A stretch of DNA of 10,992 bases from Casimicrobiaceae bacterium (GTDB lineage Bacteria > Pseudomonadota > Gammaproteobacteria > Burkholderiales > Casimicrobiaceae), in contig CATPAO010000113.1 in the NCBI GenBank assembly GCA_955652025.1, positions 1 to 10,992 on the forward strand, read 5' to 3'. Numbering within the stretch: position 1 is the first letter of the stretch; every line of letters begins with the position of its first letter. A program made the position numbers and the translations under genes. The notes beneath the pieces were generated by a model, which searched no databases, was not told the origin of the DNA, and saw nothing but the letters and a program-made list of their open reading frames with translations. Positions 1 through 5,822 of this stretch are shown here, in pieces.

Positions 1-33
1 CGTCCACATCACGCCATATCCCCGTCCGGGATC

Positions 34-49
34 CCCCGCTGCGCCGGGG
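34..49. other. Small GC hairpin upstream of the carboxypeptidase gene
   Basis: CCCCG (34-38) and CGGGG (45-49) form a perfect 5-bp stem around a 6-base loop. No T-run follows. It could belong to the end of a gene lying left of the window or be a chance GC-rich pairing. The rest of bases 1-107 shows no convincing gene; TATCAT at 71-76 resembles a -10 box but has no good -35 partner. Confidence 0.2.
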
Positions 50-107
50 CGATCGACCCAGCCGCCCGCGTATCATCGAATTGTCTATTGCCGAACCCGC
101 ATGGCTC

Positions 108-1769
108 ATGCTCGTCTCGCACGACCTCCTTGCCACTGTCCTCGTTCTTTCGCTCGTTTGCGCCGCACGGCCCGCGCACGCGCAATTCGATCCGTCGAAG
201 GAATACGTCGAGTCGCCCGCGGTTGCAGCGCGCTATCCCGACCCCTCGGTCGACATCAGCACACCCGCATTCAAGCCCGGCCGCGACGATTTCACCGGTC
301 AGGACGAGTTGATGGCTTTCATCGACGAGCTTGCCGGCCGCGCCCGCGACCTGCGCGTGCGCATCGTCGGCCGTTCGCAGGAAAACCGGGCGATTCCGCT
401 GCTCGTCTTCGCGCGTCCGTCGACAGCCGGCGGCGGCGACCTGCTCAAGAATGGAAAGGCGACCGTCTTGATCATCGGGCAGCAGCATGGCAACGAGCCG
501 GCCGGCGGCGAGGCGGCGCTTGCGCTGGCCGCGGAGCTCGCAGGCGGGGACGGCGCGAAACGACTCGACCGTGTCAACGTGCTGATCGTCCCGCGCGCGA
601 ATCCCGACGGCGCATTCCATTTCGTTCGTGCCACCGCCAACGGCATGGACGTGAACCGCGATCACCTGCTCGAAAGCACGCCGGAGGGCCGCGCTCTCGG
701 ACGCGTGTTCGCCGAATATCAACCCGACGTCGTGCTCGACTGCCACGAATTCGGCGTCAAGGTTCGCTGGTTCGAGAAGTTCGGTGGGCTGCAGCGCCAC
801 GACGCGCTGATCCAGTTTGCGACGGTCTCGAACCTCCCGCCGGCACTGACCGGGACCGCCGAGATGATGTTCCGGCGACCGCTCGTGCAGGCGCTGACCG
901 ACGCGGGCCTGTCGCAATCGTGGTATTACGCGTCCAGCTACAACATGAGCGACAAGGTCGTGTCGATGGGCGGCGTCGTGCCCGATACCGGGCGCAACAT
1001 CGCTGGCCTGCGCAACGCGGTCAGCTTCCTGATCGAAACGCGCGGCGTCGGGATCGGCCGCGCCCACTACAGGCGCCGCGTCTACACGCACTTGACCGCG
1101 ATGCGCTCGATGCTCGATTCGACGGCGGCCAATGCCGATGCGCTGCTCGCGCTAGGCCGGAATCTGCGACGCGAAATCGCGGCGGCAGCGGGCACCGGCG
1201 ACTTGATCGTTTCGGGCGCCGCGACCCCAACTCGTCACACGCTCGATCTCGTCGATCCGGCAACCGGGGCGGACATGAGTGTCGAGGTCGAATGGCGAAA
1301 TGCGCTCGCAATCCAGGTACGGCAGAAGCGCGCGCGGCCGTTCGGCTACCTGTTGCCGGCGGGCGAGATCGAGGCCGCGACGCGATTGTCGAACCTGGGC
1401 GCGATCGTGTTGCGGATCTCGGCCGACACGGCCATCGACGTCGAGCGCTATCGGGTCACGCGTGCCGAGGAATCGAAAAAGGAAGACGTGCGGCGCAACG
1501 ACGAGGACAGCGCGTCGAACGTCGTTCAAATCGCGACGACCGCCGAACCGGCGCGCGTCACCGCGAAGGCGGGCGACTACTACGTGCCGCTCGATCAGCC
1601 GCTCGCCAACGTGATCGCGGCGGCGCTGGAGCCGGAGACCCAAAGCAGCTACGCCGCCAATCGCATCCTGACGTTGCCCAAGCTCACGGCCGGCACGCTT
1701 GCCTACCTGCCGCTCTATCGCGTGCCCGCACCGATCCGGACCGCGGCAACGGTCTGGCATCGCGACTGA
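108..1769 (+). CDS. Secreted M14-family zinc carboxypeptidase
   Basis: Predicted zinc metallocarboxypeptidase that removes C-terminal residues from peptides outside the cytoplasm. An N-terminal signal peptide is visible: a hydrophobic stretch at residues 7-20, then an AHA cleavage site after residue 25. The M14 zinc ligands are present: H127 and E130 (QQHGNEPAG) and H213 (DCHEFG). An NPDG segment (165-168), DVNRDH (181-186) and a catalytic glutamate E310 in FLIETRG complete the site. The C-terminal 230 residues beyond the catalytic domain are not recognised and may be an accessory beta domain; they include a charged stretch around 453-467. The 553-aa length suits long bacterial M14 exopeptidases. 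The ATG at 108 was chosen because it gives a clean signal peptide. An in-frame TTG at 81 is possible, and neither has a convincing ribosome binding site. The exact substrate is unknown. The gene looks monocistronic and is followed by a hairpin. Confidence 0.88.
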   Translation: MLVSHDLLATVLVLSLVCAARPAHAQFDPSKEYVESPAVAARYPDPSVDISTPAFKPGRDDFTGQDELMAFIDELAGRARDLRVRIVGRSQENRAIPLLVFARPSTAGGGDLLKNGKATVLIIGQQHGNEPAGGEAALALAAELAGGDGAKRLDRVNVLIVPRANPDGAFHFVRATANGMDVNRDHLLESTPEGRALGRVFAEYQPDVVLDCHEFGVKVRWFEKFGGLQRHDALIQFATVSNLPPALTGTAEMMFRRPLVQALTDAGLSQSWYYASSYNMSDKVVSMGGVVPDTGRNIAGLRNAVSFLIETRGVGIGRAHYRRRVYTHLTAMRSMLDSTAANADALLALGRNLRREIAAAAGTGDLIVSGAATPTRHTLDLVDPATGADMSVEVEWRNALAIQVRQKRARPFGYLLPAGEIEAATRLSNLGAIVLRISADTAIDVERYRVTRAEESKKEDVRRNDEDSASNVVQIATTAEPARVTAKAGDYYVPLDQPLANVIAAALEPETQSSYAANRILTLPKLTAGTLAYLPLYRVPAPIRTAATVWHRD

Positions 1770-1772
1770 GCG

Positions 1773-1797
1773 GCGCCGCATGGCGTTGCCATGGCGC
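1773..1797 (+). terminator. Terminator-like hairpin after the carboxypeptidase gene
   Basis: GCGCC (1773-1777) plus ATGGC (1780-1784) pair with GCCAT (1788-1792) plus GGCGC (1793-1797). This gives ten base pairs with a 2-base bulge and a GTT loop. It begins three bases after the stop codon, which suits a transcription end or an mRNA 3' stabiliser. No T-run follows, so classical intrinsic termination is not assured. Confidence 0.4.
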
Positions 1798-1815
1798 GAG
1801 CGGCGGCGATCCGCG

Positions 1816-1821
1816 TAGAAT
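1816..1821 (+). promoter_or_regulatory. Possible -10 box (TAGAAT) upstream of the SDR operon
   Basis: TAGAAT differs from TATAAT at one base and sits in the context CGTAGAATTCG, common in betaproteobacterial promoters. There is no good -35 at 16-18 bases; TTGCCA at 1786-1791 would need a 24-base spacer. Used for the SDR gene, it would give a leader of about 165 bases that includes the repeat element. Confidence 0.3.
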
Positions 1822-1870
1822 TCGACTCCGTTCAAATGACCGCCCCGTTCCTTCGGCACCGGATGTGAGC

Positions 1871-1942
1871 GCCGCCGGGCCAAGGCGCGGGTGCCCCCCT
1901 CTGGGGGCAGCGCAGCGGCGATAGCCGCAAGCGTGGGGGTCC
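1871..1942. repeat. Burkholderiales-type intergenic repeat element with two hairpins
   Basis: A non-coding GC-rich block. It contains a perfect hairpin GCCCCC-CTCT-GGGGGC (1893-1908), then GCGGC-GATA-GCCGC (1915-1928), then a GCGTGGGGGT segment whose G-run could compete for the C-run. The layout (CCAAGGCGC, a C-run/G-run hairpin, GCAGCG, AAGCGTGGGGG) matches by recollection a short element scattered between genes in Burkholderiales genomes. Only one copy is present here, so repetitiveness cannot be shown from this window. Possible roles are transcription attenuation or mRNA 3' end protection. Confidence 0.5.
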
Positions 1943-1978
1943 AATGAACTACGCACGCATGCCCACCCTGTCATCGCA

Positions 1979-1985
1979 AGAGGAG
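1979..1985 (+). promoter_or_regulatory. Ribosome binding site of the SDR gene
   Basis: AGAGGAG lies 8 bases before the ATG at 1994 and fixes that start. The sequence just before this ATG (CTGAAATGA) is nearly repeated before the next gene (CTGAAATGAA at 2780-2789), so the two operon genes share a start-site layout. Confidence 0.75.
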
Positions 1986-1993
1986 CCACTGAA

Positions 1994-2749
1994 ATGAGCG
2001 GACGCCTCGCGGGCAAGACCGCCCTCATCACCGCGGCCGGCCAAGGGATCGGGCACGCGACGGCGATCGCGATGGCACGCGAAGGCGCCCAAGTCTGCGC
2101 GACCGATGTGAAGCCCGCGTTGCTCGACAGCCTCCACGGCATCGCGAACGTGACGACGCGTGCGCTCGATGTGCTCGACGATGCAGCGATCGAGAAAACG
2201 CTGAATGACCTGCCGCCGCTCGACGTGTTGTTCAACTGCGCCGGATTCGTCCATCACGGAACGATCCTCGATTGCGCGCCCAAGGACTGGGACTTCAGCT
2301 TCAACCTGAATGTTCGCGCGATGTACGTGACGATCAAGTGCGCACTGCCGCAGATGCTGGCGCGGCATCAGCAGTCCGGGAAGGGCGCGAGCATCATCAA
2401 CATGGCGTCGGTCGCCGGATCGATCAAGGGCATTCCCAATCGGTTCGCGTACGGCGCGAGCAAGGCGGCGGTCGTCGGCCTCACCAAGGCGATCGCAGCG
2501 GACTTCGTGCAAATGGGTATCCGCTGCAACGGCATCGCGCCCGGCACCGTCGACACGCCGTCGTTGCAGGATCGCATCAACGCGTTCCCCGATCCGGTCG
2601 AGGCGCGAAAAATGTTCATCGCGCGTCAACCGATGGGACGTCTCGCCAAGGCCGAAGAGATCGCGCCGATCGTCGTGTTCCTCGCGTCCGACGAAGCGGC
2701 GTTCGTGACCGGCAACATCTATTCCTGCGACGGTGGCATGACGATATAG
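1994..2749 (+). CDS. SDR dehydrogenase, BDH2 / 2-keto-3-deoxy-L-fuconate dehydrogenase-like
   Basis: Classical short-chain dehydrogenase/reductase of 251 aa, cytosolic. The glycine-rich cofactor motif is TAAGQGIG (13-20). Asp38 at the end of the second strand (ATD) favours NAD+ over NADP+. NCAG (81-84), N106, S139, Y153 and K157 complete the Asn-Ser-Tyr-Lys catalytic set, with R150 three residues before the Tyr. The segment around 84-107 (AGFVHHGTILDCAPKDWDF, then NLNV) and PGTVDTPSLQ (183-192) closely resemble, by recollection, human BDH2/DHRS6 and Xanthomonas 2-keto-3-deoxy-L-fuconate dehydrogenase. The next gene, 35 bases downstream, is an FAH-family hydrolase. That partnership supports oxidation of a 2-keto-3-deoxy-sugar acid to its 2,4-diketo form. 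A role in 3-hydroxyacid or 4-hydroxyproline oxidation is an alternative. The SDR family is certain; the substrate is inferred. Confidence 0.93.
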   Translation: MSGRLAGKTALITAAGQGIGHATAIAMAREGAQVCATDVKPALLDSLHGIANVTTRALDVLDDAAIEKTLNDLPPLDVLFNCAGFVHHGTILDCAPKDWDFSFNLNVRAMYVTIKCALPQMLARHQQSGKGASIINMASVAGSIKGIPNRFAYGASKAAVVGLTKAIAADFVQMGIRCNGIAPGTVDTPSLQDRINAFPDPVEARKMFIARQPMGRLAKAEEIAPIVVFLASDEAAFVTGNIYSCDGGMTI

Positions 2750-2771
2750 AGATTCATTCGAGATTTTTGCC

Positions 2772-2777
2772 AAGGAG
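2772..2777 (+). promoter_or_regulatory. Ribosome binding site of the FAH-family hydrolase gene
   Basis: AAGGAG lies 7 bases before the ATG at 2785 and decides that start within a longer open frame. Confidence 0.75.
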
Positions 2778-2784
2778 AACTGAA

Positions 2785-3645
2785 ATGAAACTCGTACGCT
2801 ACGGCCCTGCCGGCCGCGAAAAGCCGGGACTCATCGACGCCGACGGCAAGCTCCGCGACCTCTCGCGCAAGGTGAAGGACATCGACGGCGGGTCGCTCGC
2901 GCCGGCGGAGCTCGCAAAACTCAGGAAGCTCGACCCGAAAAAACTGCCGCTGGTGAAGGGCAAGCCGCGGCTCGGCGCGTGCGTCGCGACACCGTCGAAA
3001 TTCGTCGCGATCGGATTGAATTTCGTTGACCACGCAAAGGAGAGCGGCAACCCGATCCCCGAGTATCCGGTCGTGTTCTTCAAGTCCCCGACATGCATCG
3101 TCGGCGCGAACGACAATGTGATGGTGCCGCGCGATTCGACCAAACTCGATTGGGAAGTCGAGCTCGGCGTCGTCGTCGGCCGCACCGCGCGTTACGTCGA
3201 CAAGAAAGACGCAATGCGTTACGTCGCAGGTTATTGCGTCATCAACGATGTGTCGGAGCGCGATTTCCAGATGAAGAAAAGCGCGTCGCAATGGAGCAAG
3301 GGCAAGGGCTGCGACACGTTCGGACCGCTGGGGCCCTGGCTCGTCACCACGGACGAGATCAAGGATCCGCAGAGCCTCGACATGTGGCTCGACGTCAACG
3401 GCGAGCGCAGGCAGACCGGCAACACACGGACGATGATTTTCGGCGTCGCCGACTTGATCGCCGACGTATCGAAATACATGACGCTCTTGCCGGGCGACGT
3501 GATCACCACCGGCACGCCGCCCGGAGTCGCGATGGGTATGAAGCCCGAGCCGAAGTGGCTCAAAGCCGGTGACGTCGTGACACTCGGCATCAAGGGGCTG
3601 AGCGAGCAGAAACAGAAGATTGTTCCGTTCAAAGGGAAGCGTTAG
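2785..3645 (+). CDS. FAH-family hydrolase, 2,4-diketo-3-deoxy-L-fuconate hydrolase / ureidoglycolate lyase type
   Basis: Member of the fumarylacetoacetate hydrolase superfamily, 286 aa, with a small N-terminal domain (about 1-65) and the FAH fold after it. Divalent-metal ligands are E124, E126 (LDWEVELGVVVG) and D155 (NDVSERD). GLNFVDHAKE (77-86, H83), KGKGCDTFGP (172-181, K174) and TTGTPPGV (241-248) are typical active-site segments. It belongs to the branch annotated as ureidoglycolate lyase or as 2,4-diketo-3-deoxy-L-fuconate hydrolase. The upstream SDR partner makes the second reading better: cleavage of a 2,4-diketo-3-deoxy-sugar acid to pyruvate plus a hydroxy acid such as lactate. No ureide genes are nearby. 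The protein is lysine-rich (31 Lys, about 11%) compared with its Arg-rich neighbours, especially in the first 60 residues. The fold is certain; the substrate is inferred. Confidence 0.92.
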   Translation: MKLVRYGPAGREKPGLIDADGKLRDLSRKVKDIDGGSLAPAELAKLRKLDPKKLPLVKGKPRLGACVATPSKFVAIGLNFVDHAKESGNPIPEYPVVFFKSPTCIVGANDNVMVPRDSTKLDWEVELGVVVGRTARYVDKKDAMRYVAGYCVINDVSERDFQMKKSASQWSKGKGCDTFGPLGPWLVTTDEIKDPQSLDMWLDVNGERRQTGNTRTMIFGVADLIADVSKYMTLLPGDVITTGTPPGVAMGMKPEPKWLKAGDVVTLGIKGLSEQKQKIVPFKGKR

Positions 3646-3650
3646 TGCCC

Positions 3651-3717
3651 AACCGCCGGTTGAAGCGTCGCGCGCCAAAAGCAAGCACGACGCTTAACCA
3701 GCCTGAATGCCATTCAG
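3651..3717. terminator. Hairpin-rich convergent intergenic region, probable two-way transcription end
   Basis: The 81 bases between two convergent genes hold several inverted repeats. The largest pairs GGTT-g-AAGCGTCG (3658-3670) with CGACGCTTAACC (3688-3699), 12 bp with one bulged G and a 17-base loop. A competing small hairpin AACC-GCC-GGTT (3651-3661) uses the same GGTT. A third, CTGAAT-GCC-ATTCAG (3703-3717), is perfect. No long T-runs follow in either direction, so Rho-dependent termination or 3' end protection is as likely as classical intrinsic termination. Confidence 0.5.
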
Positions 3718-3726
3718 TCGGCATCG

Positions 3727-4905
3727 CTATAGCAACCCGCGTTTTGCGAGATTCATCATCAGCGCCGCCGCGCCGAACGTCCACGGCGCGATCCGATCGG
3801 TCGTGTCGACACGGTTGACGAGCGCGCCGAGCATCGGCGTGGCCACGGTCACGATGTCGCCGACGACGTGCGTAAAGCCCTGGCCCGGTCCGTGGCGATC
3901 CTTCGTCGGCGCGAACATCGTGCCGAGAAAGAGCATGACCCCGTCGGGGTACTGATGATTGGCGCCGATCGCCTGGCCGACGAGATCGAGCGGGTCGCGG
4001 CTGATTTCGGCGATCGAGCTCGCGCCGTCGAGCGCGAACCCATCGGGCCCCTCGACCCGCATCGCGAGATGCGCGCGCCGCACGTCGTCGATCGTGAAGA
4101 TGCCATCGAACAGGCGGATGAACGGCCCGATCGCGCACGACGCGTTGTTGTCCTTCGCCTTGCCGAGCAACAGCGCGCTGCGACCTTCGAAATCGCGCAG
4201 GTTGACATCGTTGCCGAGCGTCGCGCCCACCGTTTCGCCGCGACTGTTGACCGCGAGCACCACCTCCGGCTCCGGGTTGTTCCACTGCGACTCCGGATGG
4301 ATGCCGATGTCGGCGCCTGTTCCGACCGCCGACATGGGTTGCGACTTGGTGAAGATTTCGGCGTCGGGTCCGATGCCGACTTCCAGGTATTGCGACCAAG
4401 CGCCCGCGTCGACCAGCAGGTCCTTGAGCCGCGCCGCTTCCGGCGATCCGGGACGCACGGCGCGAAGATTGTCACCGATCACCGCGACGATCGAACTCCG
4501 CACCGCGTCGGCTTTCGCCGGATCGCCGCGCGCCTGTTCCTCGATGACACGCTCCAGCATGCTGGCGACGAAGGTGACGCCGGACGCCTTCAACGCCTGC
4601 AAGTCGCAAGGCGCGAGAAACCACGGCCGGGCAAGGTCGCGTCCGTCGGAGACCGAGTTCGCGAGGATGTCGGCCGTCGATCCAAGCCTTCGCAGTCCGC
4701 GCGCCGCGGCAATCGCTCGCGCGGCGTCGGGCAGCTCCAGCATTTGACTGGCGGTGGGCGCGATCGGCGACAAATCGAAGACGGCGTTTCGTTCGACCCG
4801 CACGAGCGTCGGCCCGCCGACCGAGGGATCGAAGACGCGGCCGACCATAAGCGCGCGCTCGGCGTCGGCGGGCAGACTGTCCTCCGCCGTCATGCGTTCC
4901 TTCAT
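3727..4905 (-). CDS. xylX: 2-keto-3-deoxy-D-xylonate dehydratase-like FAH-family enzyme (XylX/KdxD type)
   Basis: FAH-superfamily protein of 392 aa, the length of the sugar-acid dehydratase branch rather than the 280-aa hydrolases. Metal ligands are E212 and E214 (WNNPEPEV) and D233 (LGNDVNLRDFEG). The segments APCDLQALKASGVTF, SQYLEVGIGPDAEIFTK, KAKDNNASCAIGPF, HQYPDGVMLFLGTMFAPTKD and PWTFG agree by recollection with Caulobacter XylX. That enzyme dehydrates 2-keto-3-deoxy-D-xylonate to alpha-ketoglutarate semialdehyde in the Weimberg pathway. Related enzymes act on L-arabinonate-derived substrates, so the pentose stereochemistry is uncertain. The ATG at 4903-4905 is chosen because AGGAGGTGA stands just before it; a GTG at 4909-4911 overlaps that site. 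No xylonate dehydratase, semialdehyde dehydrogenase, transporter or regulator is in the window, so the gene is an isolated member of its pathway here. It is convergent with the SDR-FAH pair and divergent from the hydratase gene. Confidence 0.85.
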   Translation of the reverse strand: MKERMTAEDSLPADAERALMVGRVFDPSVGGPTLVRVERNAVFDLSPIAPTASQMLELPDAARAIAAARGLRRLGSTADILANSVSDGRDLARPWFLAPCDLQALKASGVTFVASMLERVIEEQARGDPAKADAVRSSIVAVIGDNLRAVRPGSPEAARLKDLLVDAGAWSQYLEVGIGPDAEIFTKSQPMSAVGTGADIGIHPESQWNNPEPEVVLAVNSRGETVGATLGNDVNLRDFEGRSALLLGKAKDNNASCAIGPFIRLFDGIFTIDDVRRAHLAMRVEGPDGFALDGASSIAEISRDPLDLVGQAIGANHQYPDGVMLFLGTMFAPTKDRHGPGQGFTHVVGDIVTVATPMLGALVNRVDTTDRIAPWTFGAAALMMNLAKRGLL

Positions 4906-4907
4906 CG

Positions 4908-4916
4908 TCACCTCCT
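4908..4916 (-). promoter_or_regulatory. Near-perfect Shine-Dalgarno of the xylX-like gene
   Basis: Read on the minus strand this is AGGAGGTGA, an extended match to the 16S rRNA 3' end. The core AGGAGG ends 5 bases before the ATG at 4903-4905. It is the strongest ribosome binding site in the window, implies high translation of this enzyme, and rules against the overlapping GTG start. Confidence 0.8.
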
Positions 4917-4941
4917 GGAGTGCTGCGTCGCTGACGTCCGA

Positions 4942-4970
4942 TTGCTCCGCTCATCACGCGCACGTATGAT
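4942..4970 (+). promoter_or_regulatory. Candidate sigma-70 promoter for the hydratase-iminopeptidase pair
   Basis: TTGCTC (4942-4947, TTG conserved) and TATGAT (4965-4970, five of six matches to TATAAT) are separated by 17 bases, the optimal spacing. Transcription would begin near 4977. That gives a leader of about 84 bases if translation starts at 5061. The minus-strand promoter for the divergent xylX-like gene must lie in the same 150-base region but is not obvious. Confidence 0.5.
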
Positions 4971-5024
4971 CGCCATCGAATCGCGCCGCGGATGCCTGCG
5001 AGCATACTCGACCCTTCCGCGCAC

Positions 5025-5041
5025 GCGAGAGCCGCTCTCGC
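5025..5041 (+). promoter_or_regulatory. Perfect 7-bp inverted repeat just before the hydratase start
   Basis: GCGAGAG (5025-5031), a CCG loop and CTCTCGC (5035-5041) form a perfect hairpin in the predicted leader, ending one base before an in-frame ATG (5043) and 19 bases before the preferred ATG (5061). It could affect translation initiation or be an operator half-site pair. With such short arms and high GC, chance is possible. Confidence 0.3.
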
Positions 5042-5060
5042 AATGCCGAAACGCATCGCA

Positions 5061-5822
5061 ATGAACGCACACGAAACGGCCGCCCGCGATTTGGCGTCTC
5101 GGCGGCGCGACGGCCGGCTGGGTCCGCCGTTACCGTTGGACGCGCGCCCCGTGGATGCCGAAGCCGCGTTCGCGTTGCAGTGTCGCGTCGTCGCGTTGAT
5201 CGGCGATCCTGTCGGCGGCTGGAAGTGCGCGTTGCCGACCGCCGGGCGGGTGATCGTCGCACCGCTGTTTGCGGCGTCCATCCGTACCACGTCCCCGTGC
5301 GCGTTGCGCGTGCGCGGAAACGCGGCGCCGGTCGAGCCCGAGATCGCATTCGTCCTTGGACGCGATTTTCCACCGCGCGCGGCGCCCTATGCTGAAGACG
5401 AGGTCCGCGCGGCGATCACGGAAACGCGCCTCGTGCTCGAGTTTCTCGGCAATCGCTACGCCGCGCCCGCCGATGTGACACCCTTCGAGATGCTGGCCGA
5501 TTGCGCGAACAACCAGGGCTTGTTCAAAGGTCCGGCGGTCGCGGATGGACGGTCGCAACGGTTATCCGACATTCCGCTGATGGTCACCGGCCCGCACGGT
5601 GTCATCGCGACGTTCGACGGTCGTCACCCCGACGGCGATCCAGTCCGGCCGCTCGTGTGGCTCGTCAACTTCCTCGGTCGCCATGGCGCGACGTTGCAGC
5701 GCGGCCAGATCGTCACGACCGGATCGTACGCGGGCGCCATCGACGTTCCGCTCGATGTGCCGCTCACGATCACGTTCGGCGCGCTCGGCAGCCTCGACGT
5801 GCATTTGCTTGCCGCATCGTGA
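5061..5822 (+). CDS. 2-keto-4-pentenoate hydratase-family protein (MhpD/HpaH-like)
   Basis: FAH-superfamily hydratase/decarboxylase branch, 253 aa. Known members add water to 2-hydroxy-penta-2,4-dienoates at the end of aromatic meta-cleavage, or decarboxylate oxalocrotonate. The metal pair is E92 and E94 in VEPEIAFVLG; E127 in LVLEFLGNR is the probable third ligand. The C-terminal family features are DCANNQGLFKG (147-157), PLVWLVNFLGRHG (197-209), LQRGQIVTTGSYAG (212-225) and LTITFGALGSLDV. The start at 5061 gives the usual MNAHETAARDLASRR type of N-terminus. In-frame ATGs at 4992 and 5043 are alternatives, and none has a clear ribosome binding site. The stop overlaps the next gene's GTG (GTGA), so the two are probably translationally coupled. 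No dioxygenase or aldolase of a meta-cleavage pathway is present, so the substrate is open. Confidence 0.85.
   Translation: MNAHETAARDLASRRRDGRLGPPLPLDARPVDAEAAFALQCRVVALIGDPVGGWKCALPTAGRVIVAPLFAASIRTTSPCALRVRGNAAPVEPEIAFVLGRDFPPRAAPYAEDEVRAAITETRLVLEFLGNRYAAPADVTPFEMLADCANNQGLFKGPAVADGRSQRLSDIPLMVTGPHGVIATFDGRHPDGDPVRPLVWLVNFLGRHGATLQRGQIVTTGSYAGAIDVPLDVPLTITFGALGSLDVHLLAAS

Noticed and set aside
1..9. Possible start of a divergent minus-strand gene (ATG at 7-9)
   Set aside because: Only three codons are visible, with no convincing ribosome site or promoter, so it cannot be supported.
101..1924. 607-codon frame overlapping the carboxypeptidase gene
   Set aside because: Extremely Arg-rich shadow translation. 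The overlapping frame has the signal peptide and complete zinc site.
2719..3684. Minus-strand frame opposite the FAH-family hydrolase
   Set aside because: No motif or start signals, and it covers exactly the region of a well-supported enzyme.
3868..5064. Long plus-strand frame opposite the xylX-like gene
   Set aside because: Arg/Asp-rich composition without family features. The minus-strand gene has clear metal ligands and an excellent ribosome binding site.
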